Below the pieces are notes generated by a model. It made no database searches. It worked only from the letters and a program-made list of their open reading frames with translations, and was not told the origin of the DNA. DNA of 64,000 nucleotides from RGIG4576 sp045656705 (lineage in GTDB: Bacteria > Bacteroidota > Bacteroidia > Bacteroidales > Muribaculaceae): assembly GCA_045656705.1 (NCBI GenBank), contig JAZORR010000026.1:55484-119483 (forward strand). Direction: 5' to 3'. The position numbers and the translations under genes were made by a program. Below, in pieces: positions 36,022 through 44,282 of the stretch (position 1 is its first letter; every line of letters starts with the position of its first letter).

Positions 36022-39000
36022 TTATCTGATATATTCAGATGAACCACCAGCGTAGAATAGACGAACACTGCTCATAGAGTTGTTTGCAATCAAAGACTCG
36101 CGAAGATATGCAAGATCCTCTGCAGTAACAGCATCCTTAGCACGATTAGTCTCAAGTGTTACGCTACTCAACTTTGTTGTACCGCTCATTGTCAAATTTG
36201 TCAATGGACAAGCTGCAGCAAACATAATGTTAGGAGTCTTGCTGTTGAAGTTACAGTTTGTGAAATCCAACTTCGCTGTAGCTGACAATGGGTTGAAGTA
36301 TACCTGCTTCTTGTAAGGACTGCTCTTGAACTCGCAATTCTCAAACTTCATAATTGTGCTTCCACCCTCAAATGAAAGAGGCTTGGTCTGTGAACCAGAA
36401 ACTGATGTCGGAGAGAACAAGCAATCCTTTGCATATAAACTTTTGCAACCGCCCTGAATTGCAAGATGACCCTCTGTAGAAAGATTGTCGGCAACTGCTC
36501 CGCTAAATTTCACGTTATCGAATACAATATCAGAATTTATACGAGCATATACCTTGCCATTGATTGTACCATTCTTAATAGTTACATTTTTATGAATGTT
36601 GATCATAGGCAATGTCATTGACTTACCATAAAGGTCAATAGTTACATCTTTTTGCAATTGATAGTTTGCATCATATGTAATATCATCAGTCAACACGATG
36701 TAAGTCTTATTAGCAGCAAGTGCAGCAGTAAACTCATCCCAAGTACTTACAGCAGTATTGGGATATTGCACACCATTAATTACCACAATACCGACAGGTT
36801 CTGTAACTTCACGATGGCCACCTACAAATTCGTTATCGTATGGACCTACGTAAGTAACAGCATCGCTACCATTGATAGTTTGCGAGAAGTTATTATCCTC
36901 TACAACGCAATTCTCAATAACAAGCGTTTGATTGGCCTTAGAGTTAACACAGGCTACAAATTCGGCATTGGCACGCTTACCACTATTCGAAGAGTTGATA
37001 CCTACGATGGTACAATTCTTAACCGATGAATTGGCAATTATGTACTCACCATTAGCAGCACCTTGGAACAAACCAACCATACCACCAACGTTACCACCAT
37101 CGGCAGTGTTAGCCGAGCTAATGTTACAATCTAATATATGGCAGTTGTTAATAGAAAGATTTGAACTTACACCGTCGTGTGCAATAAGACCGGCAACTTT
37201 GTTGTTACCAACAAAAGTAGATTCCTTAACAGTTACATTATCTATCGTAACAGTACCATAGAATGTACCTATAAGACCAGCGGCATAGAAGTCACCAGTG
37301 TGACCAGTAGGCATAACTACGTTGGCACCCGAAATAGTAAGGTTTTTGAAAGTTGTAGTAAGAGCAACATTGCCAAACAAAGCAGCTTGAGGTTGACCAT
37401 TATACTCTGTGATAGTCATACCAGTGATAGTTTTGCCTTGACCATCAAATGTACCATTGAAACGATTTTGTCCATAACCAATAGGCATCCATTGAATACC
37501 ACTAAGATCAATATCATTAACGAGCTTGATAGTTTTATCTTTGAATGACGATGTACCGGCATTTACAGTTGATGCAATCCATCTCATACCATAACCATTG
37601 AATACATAGTACTCACCATCTTTCATACCTACACCGTTTCCTACCATCTCATATCCATTGAGGATGAGCTTACCGGCACCATTATTGTTGTAAGGTTTAC
37701 CAAAGAGGTTGTCATACCATACAGTCTCACGCGCCACATTGGTTGTAACTTTACCGGTAAACTCGCAGTTGGTAAATACAACATCTTGACCACCATTATG
37801 CCATACACCGGCAATACCACCAATTTCTTCAGCCTCTTCCGATTCTTCGGCTTTGGTAATTTCTACATTACCTGTGCAATCACAGTTTTCAAACTTGTTA
37901 CCATAGTGAGCGATACCAAACAAACCACCAACGTCGCAAGTAGAACCCTTAACATCAATATTTGAAGTAATGTTCTTGAAAGTGTGAGTACCTTCGCCAT
38001 TGAAACCAACTACACCACCCACATATGTGCGATATGCAGTACCATTTTCAATTGAGTTAGCCTTTACATAACTGCCTTCTGCAGCTTCTACTTTTACGTC
38101 TGTCCAATCAGCATAAGCGTTCTTACCACCAACTGCACCTACATAAGCCATACCATTAACTTGTACAAGACCTTTCACAGTGATATTAGTATACTTAGAA
38201 GTATAAGGTTGACCAGCTACTACACCCACATTTAGGCGAGCTACCACTGTTGCATTTTCTACTGTTAAGTTCTTGATTTCACCATCATGAGTAACACCAA
38301 ACAAACCAGCATTAGAATCGCCTGCCATTTGCACATTCAAGTTATGGATAGTCTTTCCATTACCATCAAATGTACCTTTGAATGGATTTGAAGCATTACC
38401 TATTGGAGTCCATGCTTGATTTGCAAGATTGATGTCATTTGCCAACTTCACTGTAACACCTGCAAGACTTTCAGCTGGAGCTAATGCACGAGCTTCTGCA
38501 GGAAGTGTACCATTTACAAGGTTTGCAACCCAAGCAAGTTCTTCGGCTGAAGTAATGATGTAATCATTATCTTCGTTCTTTTCAGGCTTAGCCACTGACT
38601 TACCATCCCAAATATTTACAGTTTCTTCACCAGCGTAGATTGGGTTAACAATTACAGTGAAGTCTGTTTGGTTAGTCAATAGGTTACCGATTACATTAGT
38701 ACGATAGTTGCGTTGAATAGGAGCATTAGGAACAGTAAGAGTGATATTTTCATTCAAACCAGTTTCCATTTCCATCTTTAGGTTAGCTACAATTTGTTCT
38801 GCTGTTGGAACAAGAACATAAGCAGTAGCAATGTATTTATAAGTTACCTTATTTACATCTTCGCCTAATTCCAAAAGAGTTTCAGTGAATTCAGGGATTC
38901 TGTTCCATGCGAAAACTACAGCATTACAATTTTTTACATCTTCGTTTGGAAGTTCTGTCAAAGCATTGTAAGTTAGTGCAGCATCTTCAACAGTGATTTG

Positions 39001-39594
39001 AGATTGTAGTCTTACTCCATTATTATTAAATTTGATACCAGCTTGCTCTGCCCAAGTGATATCATCGGTAGTAGTACCGAAGTTAACTTGTGCGAAAGGA
39101 CGAGTCAAGTAAACTTTGTGATTTTGTGCACCTTCAACGCTTTCGATGCGATAAACAGCAGTAAATGCGTCTAAGTCATCGTTATTAGCAGTAGTACCTA
39201 CTGCAATACTTTGCAAATTTTGCGCATTATAAACACTGTCCTTTTGAGCCCAGAATACGATGTCATACTTTTGACCTTTAACAAGAGGGAAACCTACAGT
39301 AGCAGTCTTACCTGTGATAGTTTCTGGATCATTAATCTCGTTTGTCCAATTGTCAAGAGCTGGAAGTAGAGTTTTTGTACCATCGTTTGCTACTGAATAC
39401 ACTTCATAATAAAGTTTATTCACTCCACTACCATCGCTGATAGCACGACTTGCAGATGTGCCGTCGTTAAGTTCTACTGTGAACTGAACCAAACTTTCGC
39501 CACCTACTTCAGGTGATACGACAGCTTCGTCGGAACAAGAAGTTGAACACAACAATGCCGCTGCGCTCAACAAAGAAAATAATACTTTCTTCAT
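36022..39594 (-). CDS. Large surface lipoprotein: DUF6562 domain plus GLUG/beta-helix repeats
   Basis: A 1190-residue lipoprotein (lipobox STSC at about Cys 20, then SDE, the acidic signal that sends lipoproteins to the cell surface in Bacteroidetes). Residues about 35-310 form a fimbrillin-like DUF6562 domain (VQFTVELNDGTSASR, LVKGQKYDIVFWAQKD, VYLTRPFAQVNFG). Then come repeated GLUG-type units: NPFKGTFDGNGKTIHNLNV, NAGLFGVTHDGEIKNLTVEN, NRFNGTFDGQGKTITGM, AALFGNVALTTTFKNLTI, VAGLIAHDG. The C-terminus is a right-handed beta-helix-like region (ITYDANYQLQKDVTIDLYG). Likely an adhesin or surface structure. No T9SS tail. A -7 box TATATTTG lies at 39703-39710 on the minus strand. Confidence 0.82.
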   Translation of the reverse strand: MKKVLFSLLSAAALLCSTSCSDEAVVSPEVGGESLVQFTVELNDGTSASRAISDGSGVNKLYYEVYSVANDGTKTLLPALDNWTNEINDPETITGKTATVGFPLVKGQKYDIVFWAQKDSVYNAQNLQSIAVGTTANNDDLDAFTAVYRIESVEGAQNHKVYLTRPFAQVNFGTTTDDITWAEQAGIKFNNNGVRLQSQITVEDAALTYNALTELPNEDVKNCNAVVFAWNRIPEFTETLLELGEDVNKVTYKYIATAYVLVPTAEQIVANLKMEMETGLNENITLTVPNAPIQRNYRTNVIGNLLTNQTDFTVIVNPIYAGEETVNIWDGKSVAKPEKNEDNDYIITSAEELAWVANLVNGTLPAEARALAPAESLAGVTVKLANDINLANQAWTPIGNASNPFKGTFDGNGKTIHNLNVQMAGDSNAGLFGVTHDGEIKNLTVENATVVARLNVGVVAGQPYTSKYTNITVKGLVQVNGMAYVGAVGGKNAYADWTDVKVEAAEGSYVKANSIENGTAYRTYVGGVVGFNGEGTHTFKNITSNIDVKGSTCDVGGLFGIAHYGNKFENCDCTGNVEITKAEESEEAEEIGGIAGVWHNGGQDVVFTNCEFTGKVTTNVARETVWYDNLFGKPYNNNGAGKLILNGYEMVGNGVGMKDGEYYVFNGYGMRWIASTVNAGTSSFKDKTIKLVNDIDLSGIQWMPIGYGQNRFNGTFDGQGKTITGMTITEYNGQPQAALFGNVALTTTFKNLTISGANVVMPTGHTGDFYAAGLIGTFYGTVTIDNVTVKESTFVGNNKVAGLIAHDGVSSNLSINNCHILDCNISSANTADGGNVGGMVGLFQGAANGEYIIANSSVKNCTIVGINSSNSGKRANAEFVACVNSKANQTLVIENCVVEDNNFSQTINGSDAVTYVGPYDNEFVGGHREVTEPVGIVVINGVQYPNTAVSTWDEFTAALAANKTYIVLTDDITYDANYQLQKDVTIDLYGKSMTLPMINIHKNVTIKNGTINGKVYARINSDIVFDNVKFSGAVADNLSTEGHLAIQGGCKSLYAKDCLFSPTSVSGSQTKPLSFEGGSTIMKFENCEFKSSPYKKQVYFNPLSATAKLDFTNCNFNSKTPNIMFAAACPLTNLTMSGTTKLSSVTLETNRAKDAVTAEDLAYLRESLIANNSMSSVRLFYAGGSSEYIR

Positions 39595-39702
39595 ACTTCT
39601 TTAGTTTTTAATTCGTTAATAAAAAAAAGTTATTGTAATGTTTAAAATATCCCATGCACCATATATTCTTAGCAATTAGTACACATAAGAATATAATTGG
39701 GG

Positions 39703-39710
39703 CAAATATA
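39703..39710 (-). promoter_or_regulatory. Candidate -7 box of the surface lipoprotein gene
   Basis: Reads TATATTTG on the minus strand, matching TAnnTTTG, about 110 bases before the ATG at 39594. The leader is AT-rich with no obvious structure. Confidence 0.5.
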
Positions 39711-39873
39711 CAAAAAAATGTCCACTCCACCCCCCCCGCGAGTTAATATCTGTTAACTCGCGGAAGAATTGTACACATTTTCCCCTTTCACCCACCCAAA
39801 AATCAAATATCCAACCCAATTCCCACCATCACACCCATCTCAAACACCACCACCATCTACACAGCCCTTATTA

Positions 39874-40340
39874 TCTTTTAGATGTCTTAATTGTCTTAGA
39901 TGCCCTATTATACTCTTGTCTTCGCGTTACCACCCACTAAAGCAGAACCACCCGAAGGAGTGTTTTAGTCGTTGATTATCAAAAGGAAAGTAGGGACGCA
40001 CGGCTCGTGCGTCCGCCACAAAAAATAGGGAACTATAACTTTGTTGGCACAATGAATTTAGTCCGAAGGACTGTTTTTATTAATAGCCGTATGCTTTTAA
40101 GCTTACGGTAGGTTGATAATCAAATAGTTGCGTCTGCGAAGACGCGAAAGGAATATACACTATAATACCAAATGAGGAATTCACCTATTGTCATAAAAGA
40201 AAAAAGCCCGTAGGGCTTCATCTAAGGTAACCGGGTACTTCAGTGCCCGGCAAATCCATCCATGAGGAAGCGTGCCTTTTCGGTACGCCATCTAACACTC
40301 CTCACTCCTAATTCCTAACTCCTCCCTCCTCACTGATAAA
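39874..40340. repeat. Non-coding mosaic of short hairpins (tract 2)
   Basis: No credible gene. Short stem-loops follow one another: GGACGCAC-GGCTC-GTGCGTCC (39993-40013), AGTCC-GAA-GGACT (near 40060), GCGTCT-GCGA-AGACGC (near 40130, a GNRA-type loop), AAGCCC-GTA-GGGCTT (near 40203), CCGGGTAC with GTGCCCGG (near 40230), and GCGTGCC with GGTACGC (near 40269). Modules are shared with tract 1 but in a different order. A C/T-rich stretch with ACTCCTAATTCCTAACTCCT lies at about 40297-40332. Confidence 0.7.
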
Positions 40341-40354
40341 AACTTTTTTTCACC

Positions 40355-40401
40355 GTTATCCTTTTTAAGGAAACTTTTCGATAAAATGTGTTGTATCTTT
40401 G
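40355..40401 (+). promoter_or_regulatory. Dyad operator plus promoter, site A (TonB-receptor-like gene)
   Basis: TTATCCTTTTTAAGGAAAC at 40356-40374 contains the dyad TCCTT-TTT-AAGGA. Exactly 19 bases later comes TATCTTTG (40394-40401), a -7 match. The same 19-mer with the same spacing and orientation occurs at 47597-47642 and 63338-63383. The GGAAAC end occupies the -33 position. Confidence 0.75.
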
Positions 40402-40443
40402 CAACCGAATTACACACTCGGCGCATCTAATGCACAGAAAACA
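40401..40443 (+). repeat. 43-base leader repeat, copy A
   Basis: Matches 42761-42803 at 41 of 43 positions. It begins at the last base of the -7 box, so most of it would be the first part of the transcript of the receptor-like gene. It contains GCGCAT-CTA-ATGCAC, an imperfect form of the perfect dyad in copy B. The remaining leader to 40546 has one more stem, ATAGCC with GGCTAT. Confidence 0.8.
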
Positions 40444-40546
40444 GAACAATACAATAGCCTTGCGCGCGGCTATGCATGTGTTCCTTTTAAATCAGCCTAT
40501 GGACTTGTTCCAAATTTATTATTAACTAAATTAATCATCGAAAAAT

Positions 40547-42649
40547 ATGAAATCATTGCTTATCGGGGCTATTAGCCTTGCTATACCTTTGTGCGCCCTT
40601 GCGCAAACTCCTGCCGACACTCTCGGCAACGATATAAAACTTAAAGAAGTGGTAGTAAATGCCAATTCAGTGATAAACAAAGCCGACCGTAAACTCCTTA
40701 TTCCTAATGCCGAACAAATTAAAGGCTCTACTAACGGAGTGGATTTGCTTCGCAAACTTAATGTTCCTTCACTCATTGTAAGCCCTATCGACCAATCCAT
40801 AAAACTCGCTTCAAGTGGGAAGGTTGACCTACGTATAAATGGACGACCAGTGAGCGAAACCGACATTCAATCAATCAACCCTAATACTGTGGTTCGAGTA
40901 GAATATCACGATAATCCTTCGCTTAGGTTTGGTGACGCCGAGATAGTGATAGACTTTATCATAAAAAATCCCACTTCAGGTGGAAGTTATTACACAGGCA
41001 TCATTCAAGGGCTAAATCGTGGATATCACGACAGCCAACACACGCTTAAACTAAATTATAAGAAATCGGAATTTTCTATTCAAAACAATTTCCAACCTCG
41101 TTGGAATTTAGGACAATGGCGCGACAACGTTGAATATTTCACTCGCCCAGATGGTTCTCGCTATGAACGAGTGGAAGAGGGAGAAAAAGCCAATTCCACA
41201 AGAATCACCAATTGGACTGCAATAAGTTACTGCTTTACCGATCCCGACAAACAATTGCTTTGGGTGCAAGCAAGGGCATTCCTCGAAAACAACAAACATA
41301 GCGATTATAGGGGTATTCTCACAAATACCGACACTGACGAACGATTTAAAATGAACGATATAAACTCAAATATGAACATTAATCCTTCACTCGACATCTA
41401 TTACCAACGCTATTTCAAGAAAAATCAACTTCTTATGCTGAATGTTGTGGGTACTATCACTCCGAGCGAGAGCAATCGCATTTATTCAGAATACGCTATT
41501 AGCGATGACGATATAGTGAGCGATATCCCTATAGTAGATATTCACACAAATGTAAAAGGTACAAACTATAATCTTGTAGCCGAAGTCGACTACGAAAAAT
41601 CTTGGAAGAAAAGCAGATTCACAAGTGGCGTACGCTACACCGGCAGTTGGAGCCGTAGTGAATATGCCGAATCACTGCAAGAAAGTCGCACCCATTGGGA
41701 CAATGTGTATGCTTTCGCTGAATATTGGCATCGATTAGGAGAAAAAGTGGATTTAACCGCAGGTGCAGGAATGGTGTATAACGAAAACAAAACAGGCAAC
41801 ATAAAAACTACTTCGTTTTATGTTCGTCCTAAGTTAAACATTCGTTATCGCGCAAGCAATGCTTCTACTTTCCGACTCAACTTTTCAGTTTATGGCAACA
41901 CACCATCTCTATCTCAACTCACCAACGTGCGCCAACAAATAGACAATGTGCAAACGAGCGTGGGCAATGCCAAGTTAAAAGATTACACCACATATCGCAC
42001 TCAATTGCAATATGAATTATCTAAAGGTCCATTCTATGGCTACCTTCGCTCCACTTATCGCTATAACCATAAACCAATTATGGAATATAAATATTGGGAA
42101 GACGATAAAATCATCAGTTCGTTTGCCAATCACAAAAACGCACACATCTTCAATCACGAGGCACACCTCGCTATAAATAATTGGAAGAATTGGGTATCGG
42201 CAAATGTTCATGTAGGATTGAATCGTTACATAATGCATGGTAACAACTACACTCACACCTACAACAACTTCTATTGGAATGGATATATCGAAGTATCGCA
42301 TTGGGGATGGAGTATTGGCGCACAAATAAACAAAAACTATAACTATTTTTGGGGAGAATCACTCAATGGTGGTGAATCGGCTCACGTAATCGCACTTATT
42401 TATACATACAAGCGCGCAATGTTTATGCTTGGATGTATGAACCCATTCTCCAACGATTTCAAAGTGCAATCAGAAAACCGAAACCAATATGCTGGATACA
42501 AACGCACTTCTTACCTTCGAGCCACTCAAAAACTTTGCGTGTTCAGCGTGAAATGGAATATTAATTGGGGACGCAAACATAATAGTGGACAAAAACGCCT
42601 CAACAATAATAGTTCGTCGGAATCGGTGAAAGCCGCCGGCAAGGGGTAA
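40547..42649 (+). CDS. TonB-dependent-receptor-like outer-membrane beta-barrel
   Basis: A 700-residue exported protein (signal peptide MKSLLIGAISLAIPLCALAQ). Residues about 30-140 form a plug-like domain (LKEVVVNANSVINKADRKLL, GVDLLRKLNVPSLIVSP, VDLRINGRPVSETDIQSINPNTVVRVEYHDNPSLRF). The remainder is a barrel of alternating aromatic strands (YYTGIIQGLNRGYHDSQHTLKLNYKKSEFSIQ and many more). It lacks the N-terminal carboxypeptidase-regulatory domain of SusC proteins, and no SusD partner follows. The last strand is followed by a polar tail (NNNSSSESVKAAGKG), unusual for a barrel. The ligand is unknown. Shared leader and promoter elements link it to the DUF6249 gene and to two glycan-enzyme loci. 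Confidence 0.85.
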   Translation: MKSLLIGAISLAIPLCALAQTPADTLGNDIKLKEVVVNANSVINKADRKLLIPNAEQIKGSTNGVDLLRKLNVPSLIVSPIDQSIKLASSGKVDLRINGRPVSETDIQSINPNTVVRVEYHDNPSLRFGDAEIVIDFIIKNPTSGGSYYTGIIQGLNRGYHDSQHTLKLNYKKSEFSIQNNFQPRWNLGQWRDNVEYFTRPDGSRYERVEEGEKANSTRITNWTAISYCFTDPDKQLLWVQARAFLENNKHSDYRGILTNTDTDERFKMNDINSNMNINPSLDIYYQRYFKKNQLLMLNVVGTITPSESNRIYSEYAISDDDIVSDIPIVDIHTNVKGTNYNLVAEVDYEKSWKKSRFTSGVRYTGSWSRSEYAESLQESRTHWDNVYAFAEYWHRLGEKVDLTAGAGMVYNENKTGNIKTTSFYVRPKLNIRYRASNASTFRLNFSVYGNTPSLSQLTNVRQQIDNVQTSVGNAKLKDYTTYRTQLQYELSKGPFYGYLRSTYRYNHKPIMEYKYWEDDKIISSFANHKNAHIFNHEAHLAINNWKNWVSANVHVGLNRYIMHGNNYTHTYNNFYWNGYIEVSHWGWSIGAQINKNYNYFWGESLNGGESAHVIALIYTYKRAMFMLGCMNPFSNDFKVQSENRNQYAGYKRTSYLRATQKLCVFSVKWNINWGRKHNSGQKRLNNNSSSESVKAAGKG

Positions 42650-42720
42650 CGTGAAGTGAGAAGTTGCAATCCATAACGACAAACTTATATATCCTCTTCT
42701 AAATTTTTAAAAATTATTTA

Positions 42721-42803
42721 TATCTTTACACATCTAATATTACAAATATGTGCATTGGATGCAACCGAATTACACACTCAGTGCATCTAATGCACAGAAA
42801 ACA
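42721..42803 (+). promoter_or_regulatory. Leader of the DUF6249 gene with 43-base repeat, copy B
   Basis: TATCTTTA (42721-42728) is a near match to the -7 consensus. The repeat at 42761-42803 matches 40401-40443 at 41 of 43 bases and contains the perfect dyad GTGCAT-CTA-ATGCAC. Upstream, GTGCATTGGATGC (42750-42762) can pair with GCATCTAATGCAC (42783-42795): 13 pairs with one G-U, enclosing a 20-base loop. This may be a leader RNA structure or a pair of operators. Confidence 0.65.
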
Positions 42804-42820
42804 ATAAACTAAAACAATAT

Positions 42821-43687
42821 ATGAAGACATCTATCATTTCAATTATCGTATCGGGAGCAATGCTTTTGGCTTCTTCTGCTCCTGTTATAGCTGCCAACGA
42901 CAGCACTATTACACCAGAACAACGCATCGAACGCTCGGCACAAGAACTCGCTGCCGAATCTATAGAACTTGCTACGCAAGAGATAAAAAAAGCAAAAAAG
43001 AAATCGAGCGAAGTGAGAAATTATATCGACGATCGCCTCAACGATACCATAATCAACGGAAAGAAAATTCGCGAGGCACAACAACAAAGCCAGTATGATT
43101 ATATATCGCAATATAATCAGGAAAAGTTAAATGCAAAAAAAGATATAATTGAACAAAGTTTTTCTTTCGTTGAAAAACTCGGCCAAGGCATTCTTATATT
43201 CGTATCGGTGATTATCATACTCATCATTATAGGTAACTATGTGAGTCGCCGACAAAAATACAAAATTATAGAAAAAGCTATTGAAAACAACTATCCTCTG
43301 CCTGCCGAGTTCATAGGCAAAAACGTAAAACATACCCCTACCACAGTGCAACACATTCACTATACCACTGCACAGACTCAAAACGGGAACATTCCAGCTG
43401 GTAGCCGACGCGTGGTAAGGGAATTTCAAGTGAGCGATTGGGCCAACTTCCGTAGTGGCATAAAATGGTGTGCATGGGGTATAGCATTCCTACTTTTCTT
43501 CATAATCATAAATGCTCCTGTGTGGGTATTTGCTCTTATACCTATAATCACAGGTGTGGGTAAACTTTTTGCCGCCTATCAAATTCAGAAAACGAGTGCA
43601 AATGCTAAAGTGAGTAGCTCTACCACGAGCGACGACACATCAGTGCCTACTCCTCCCCCATTCCAAAACACAAACAACACAAAGTAA
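42821..43687 (+). CDS. DUF6249-type membrane protein
   Basis: A 288-residue protein with a signal peptide (IISIIVSGAMLLASSAPVIAA), a charged helical periplasmic region (residues 28-115), and a membrane segment (GILIFVSVIIILIIIGNYV). This is followed by RRQKYKIIEKAIENNYPLPAEFIG, the signature of DUF6249 proteins. Near the C-terminus are two more membrane segments (WCAWGIAFLLFFIIINAPVWVFALIPIITGVG). The tail is Ser/Thr/Pro-rich. The family often lies beside ECF sigma factor genes in Bacteroidetes, as here (24 bases upstream), which suggests a sensing or anti-sigma-like role, unproven. Confidence 0.75.
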   Translation: MKTSIISIIVSGAMLLASSAPVIAANDSTITPEQRIERSAQELAAESIELATQEIKKAKKKSSEVRNYIDDRLNDTIINGKKIREAQQQSQYDYISQYNQEKLNAKKDIIEQSFSFVEKLGQGILIFVSVIIILIIIGNYVSRRQKYKIIEKAIENNYPLPAEFIGKNVKHTPTTVQHIHYTTAQTQNGNIPAGSRRVVREFQVSDWANFRSGIKWCAWGIAFLLFFIIINAPVWVFALIPIITGVGKLFAAYQIQKTSANAKVSSSTTSDDTSVPTPPPFQNTNNTK

Positions 43688-43711
43688 GCATTTCTTAATC
43701 GAAGAAAACTG

Positions 43712-44254
43712 ATGTTAAGCAAATTTGACGAACTGAAGTTACTTGCCCAATGTGCGCTTGGCGACGACCGGCGAGCATTTGGCACTCTCGTCGAAGCATA
43801 TCAGAGCGATATACGTCGGTTCTTCCTTAACCTTACTTTTGGCGACGCATCACTTAGCGATGACCTTGCTCAAGAAACATTCATCAAGGCATACACAAGT
43901 ATTCGCAGTTTCAAAGGACTGAGTAAATTCAGCACGTGGCTATATCGAATAGCCTACAACGAATTTTATTCCTACACAAGAAAACGGCACGAAGAACGCC
44001 TTTTAGAAGGAACTCAACAAGAAGACTCCCCCGACGAACCACTCGGCTGCTACGAAGAGAGCAACAACTCGCGCCTCGACATCAATACAGCTCTGCAACG
44101 GCTCAATGCCACCGAACGAACAGTGGTAACACTATACTATCTCGAAGATGTGGCAATTAAGAAAATATGTGAAATCACTGATTTGCCCGAAGGCACTATC
44201 AAGTCACACCTTTCGCGAGCAAGAACCAAAATGGCGCAAGTATTAAAACAATAG
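43712..44254 (+). CDS. ECF-type RNA polymerase sigma factor
   Basis: A 180-residue sigma-70 family protein with only regions 2 and 4. Region 2 is FFLNLTFGDASLSDDLAQETFIKAY, SFKGLSKFSTWLYRIAYNEFYSYTRKR; region 4 is LNATERTVVTLYYLEDVAIKKICEITDLPEGTIKSHLSRARTKM, with a helix-turn-helix. The linker is acidic. It is followed by a small membrane protein gene 28 bases downstream that may restrain it. Its targets could include its own gene cluster. Confidence 0.93.
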   Translation: MLSKFDELKLLAQCALGDDRRAFGTLVEAYQSDIRRFFLNLTFGDASLSDDLAQETFIKAYTSIRSFKGLSKFSTWLYRIAYNEFYSYTRKRHEERLLEGTQQEDSPDEPLGCYEESNNSRLDINTALQRLNATERTVVTLYYLEDVAIKKICEITDLPEGTIKSHLSRARTKMAQVLKQ

Positions 44255-44282
44255 GATAATTATTTTGTTAAAAATACATAAA

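Noticed and set aside
35370..40340. CRISPR array or insertion sequence in the repeat-rich spacers
   Set aside because: Repeats are not of equal length or spacing, have no unique spacers, no cas genes are near, and no transposase or terminal inverted repeats with target duplications were found.
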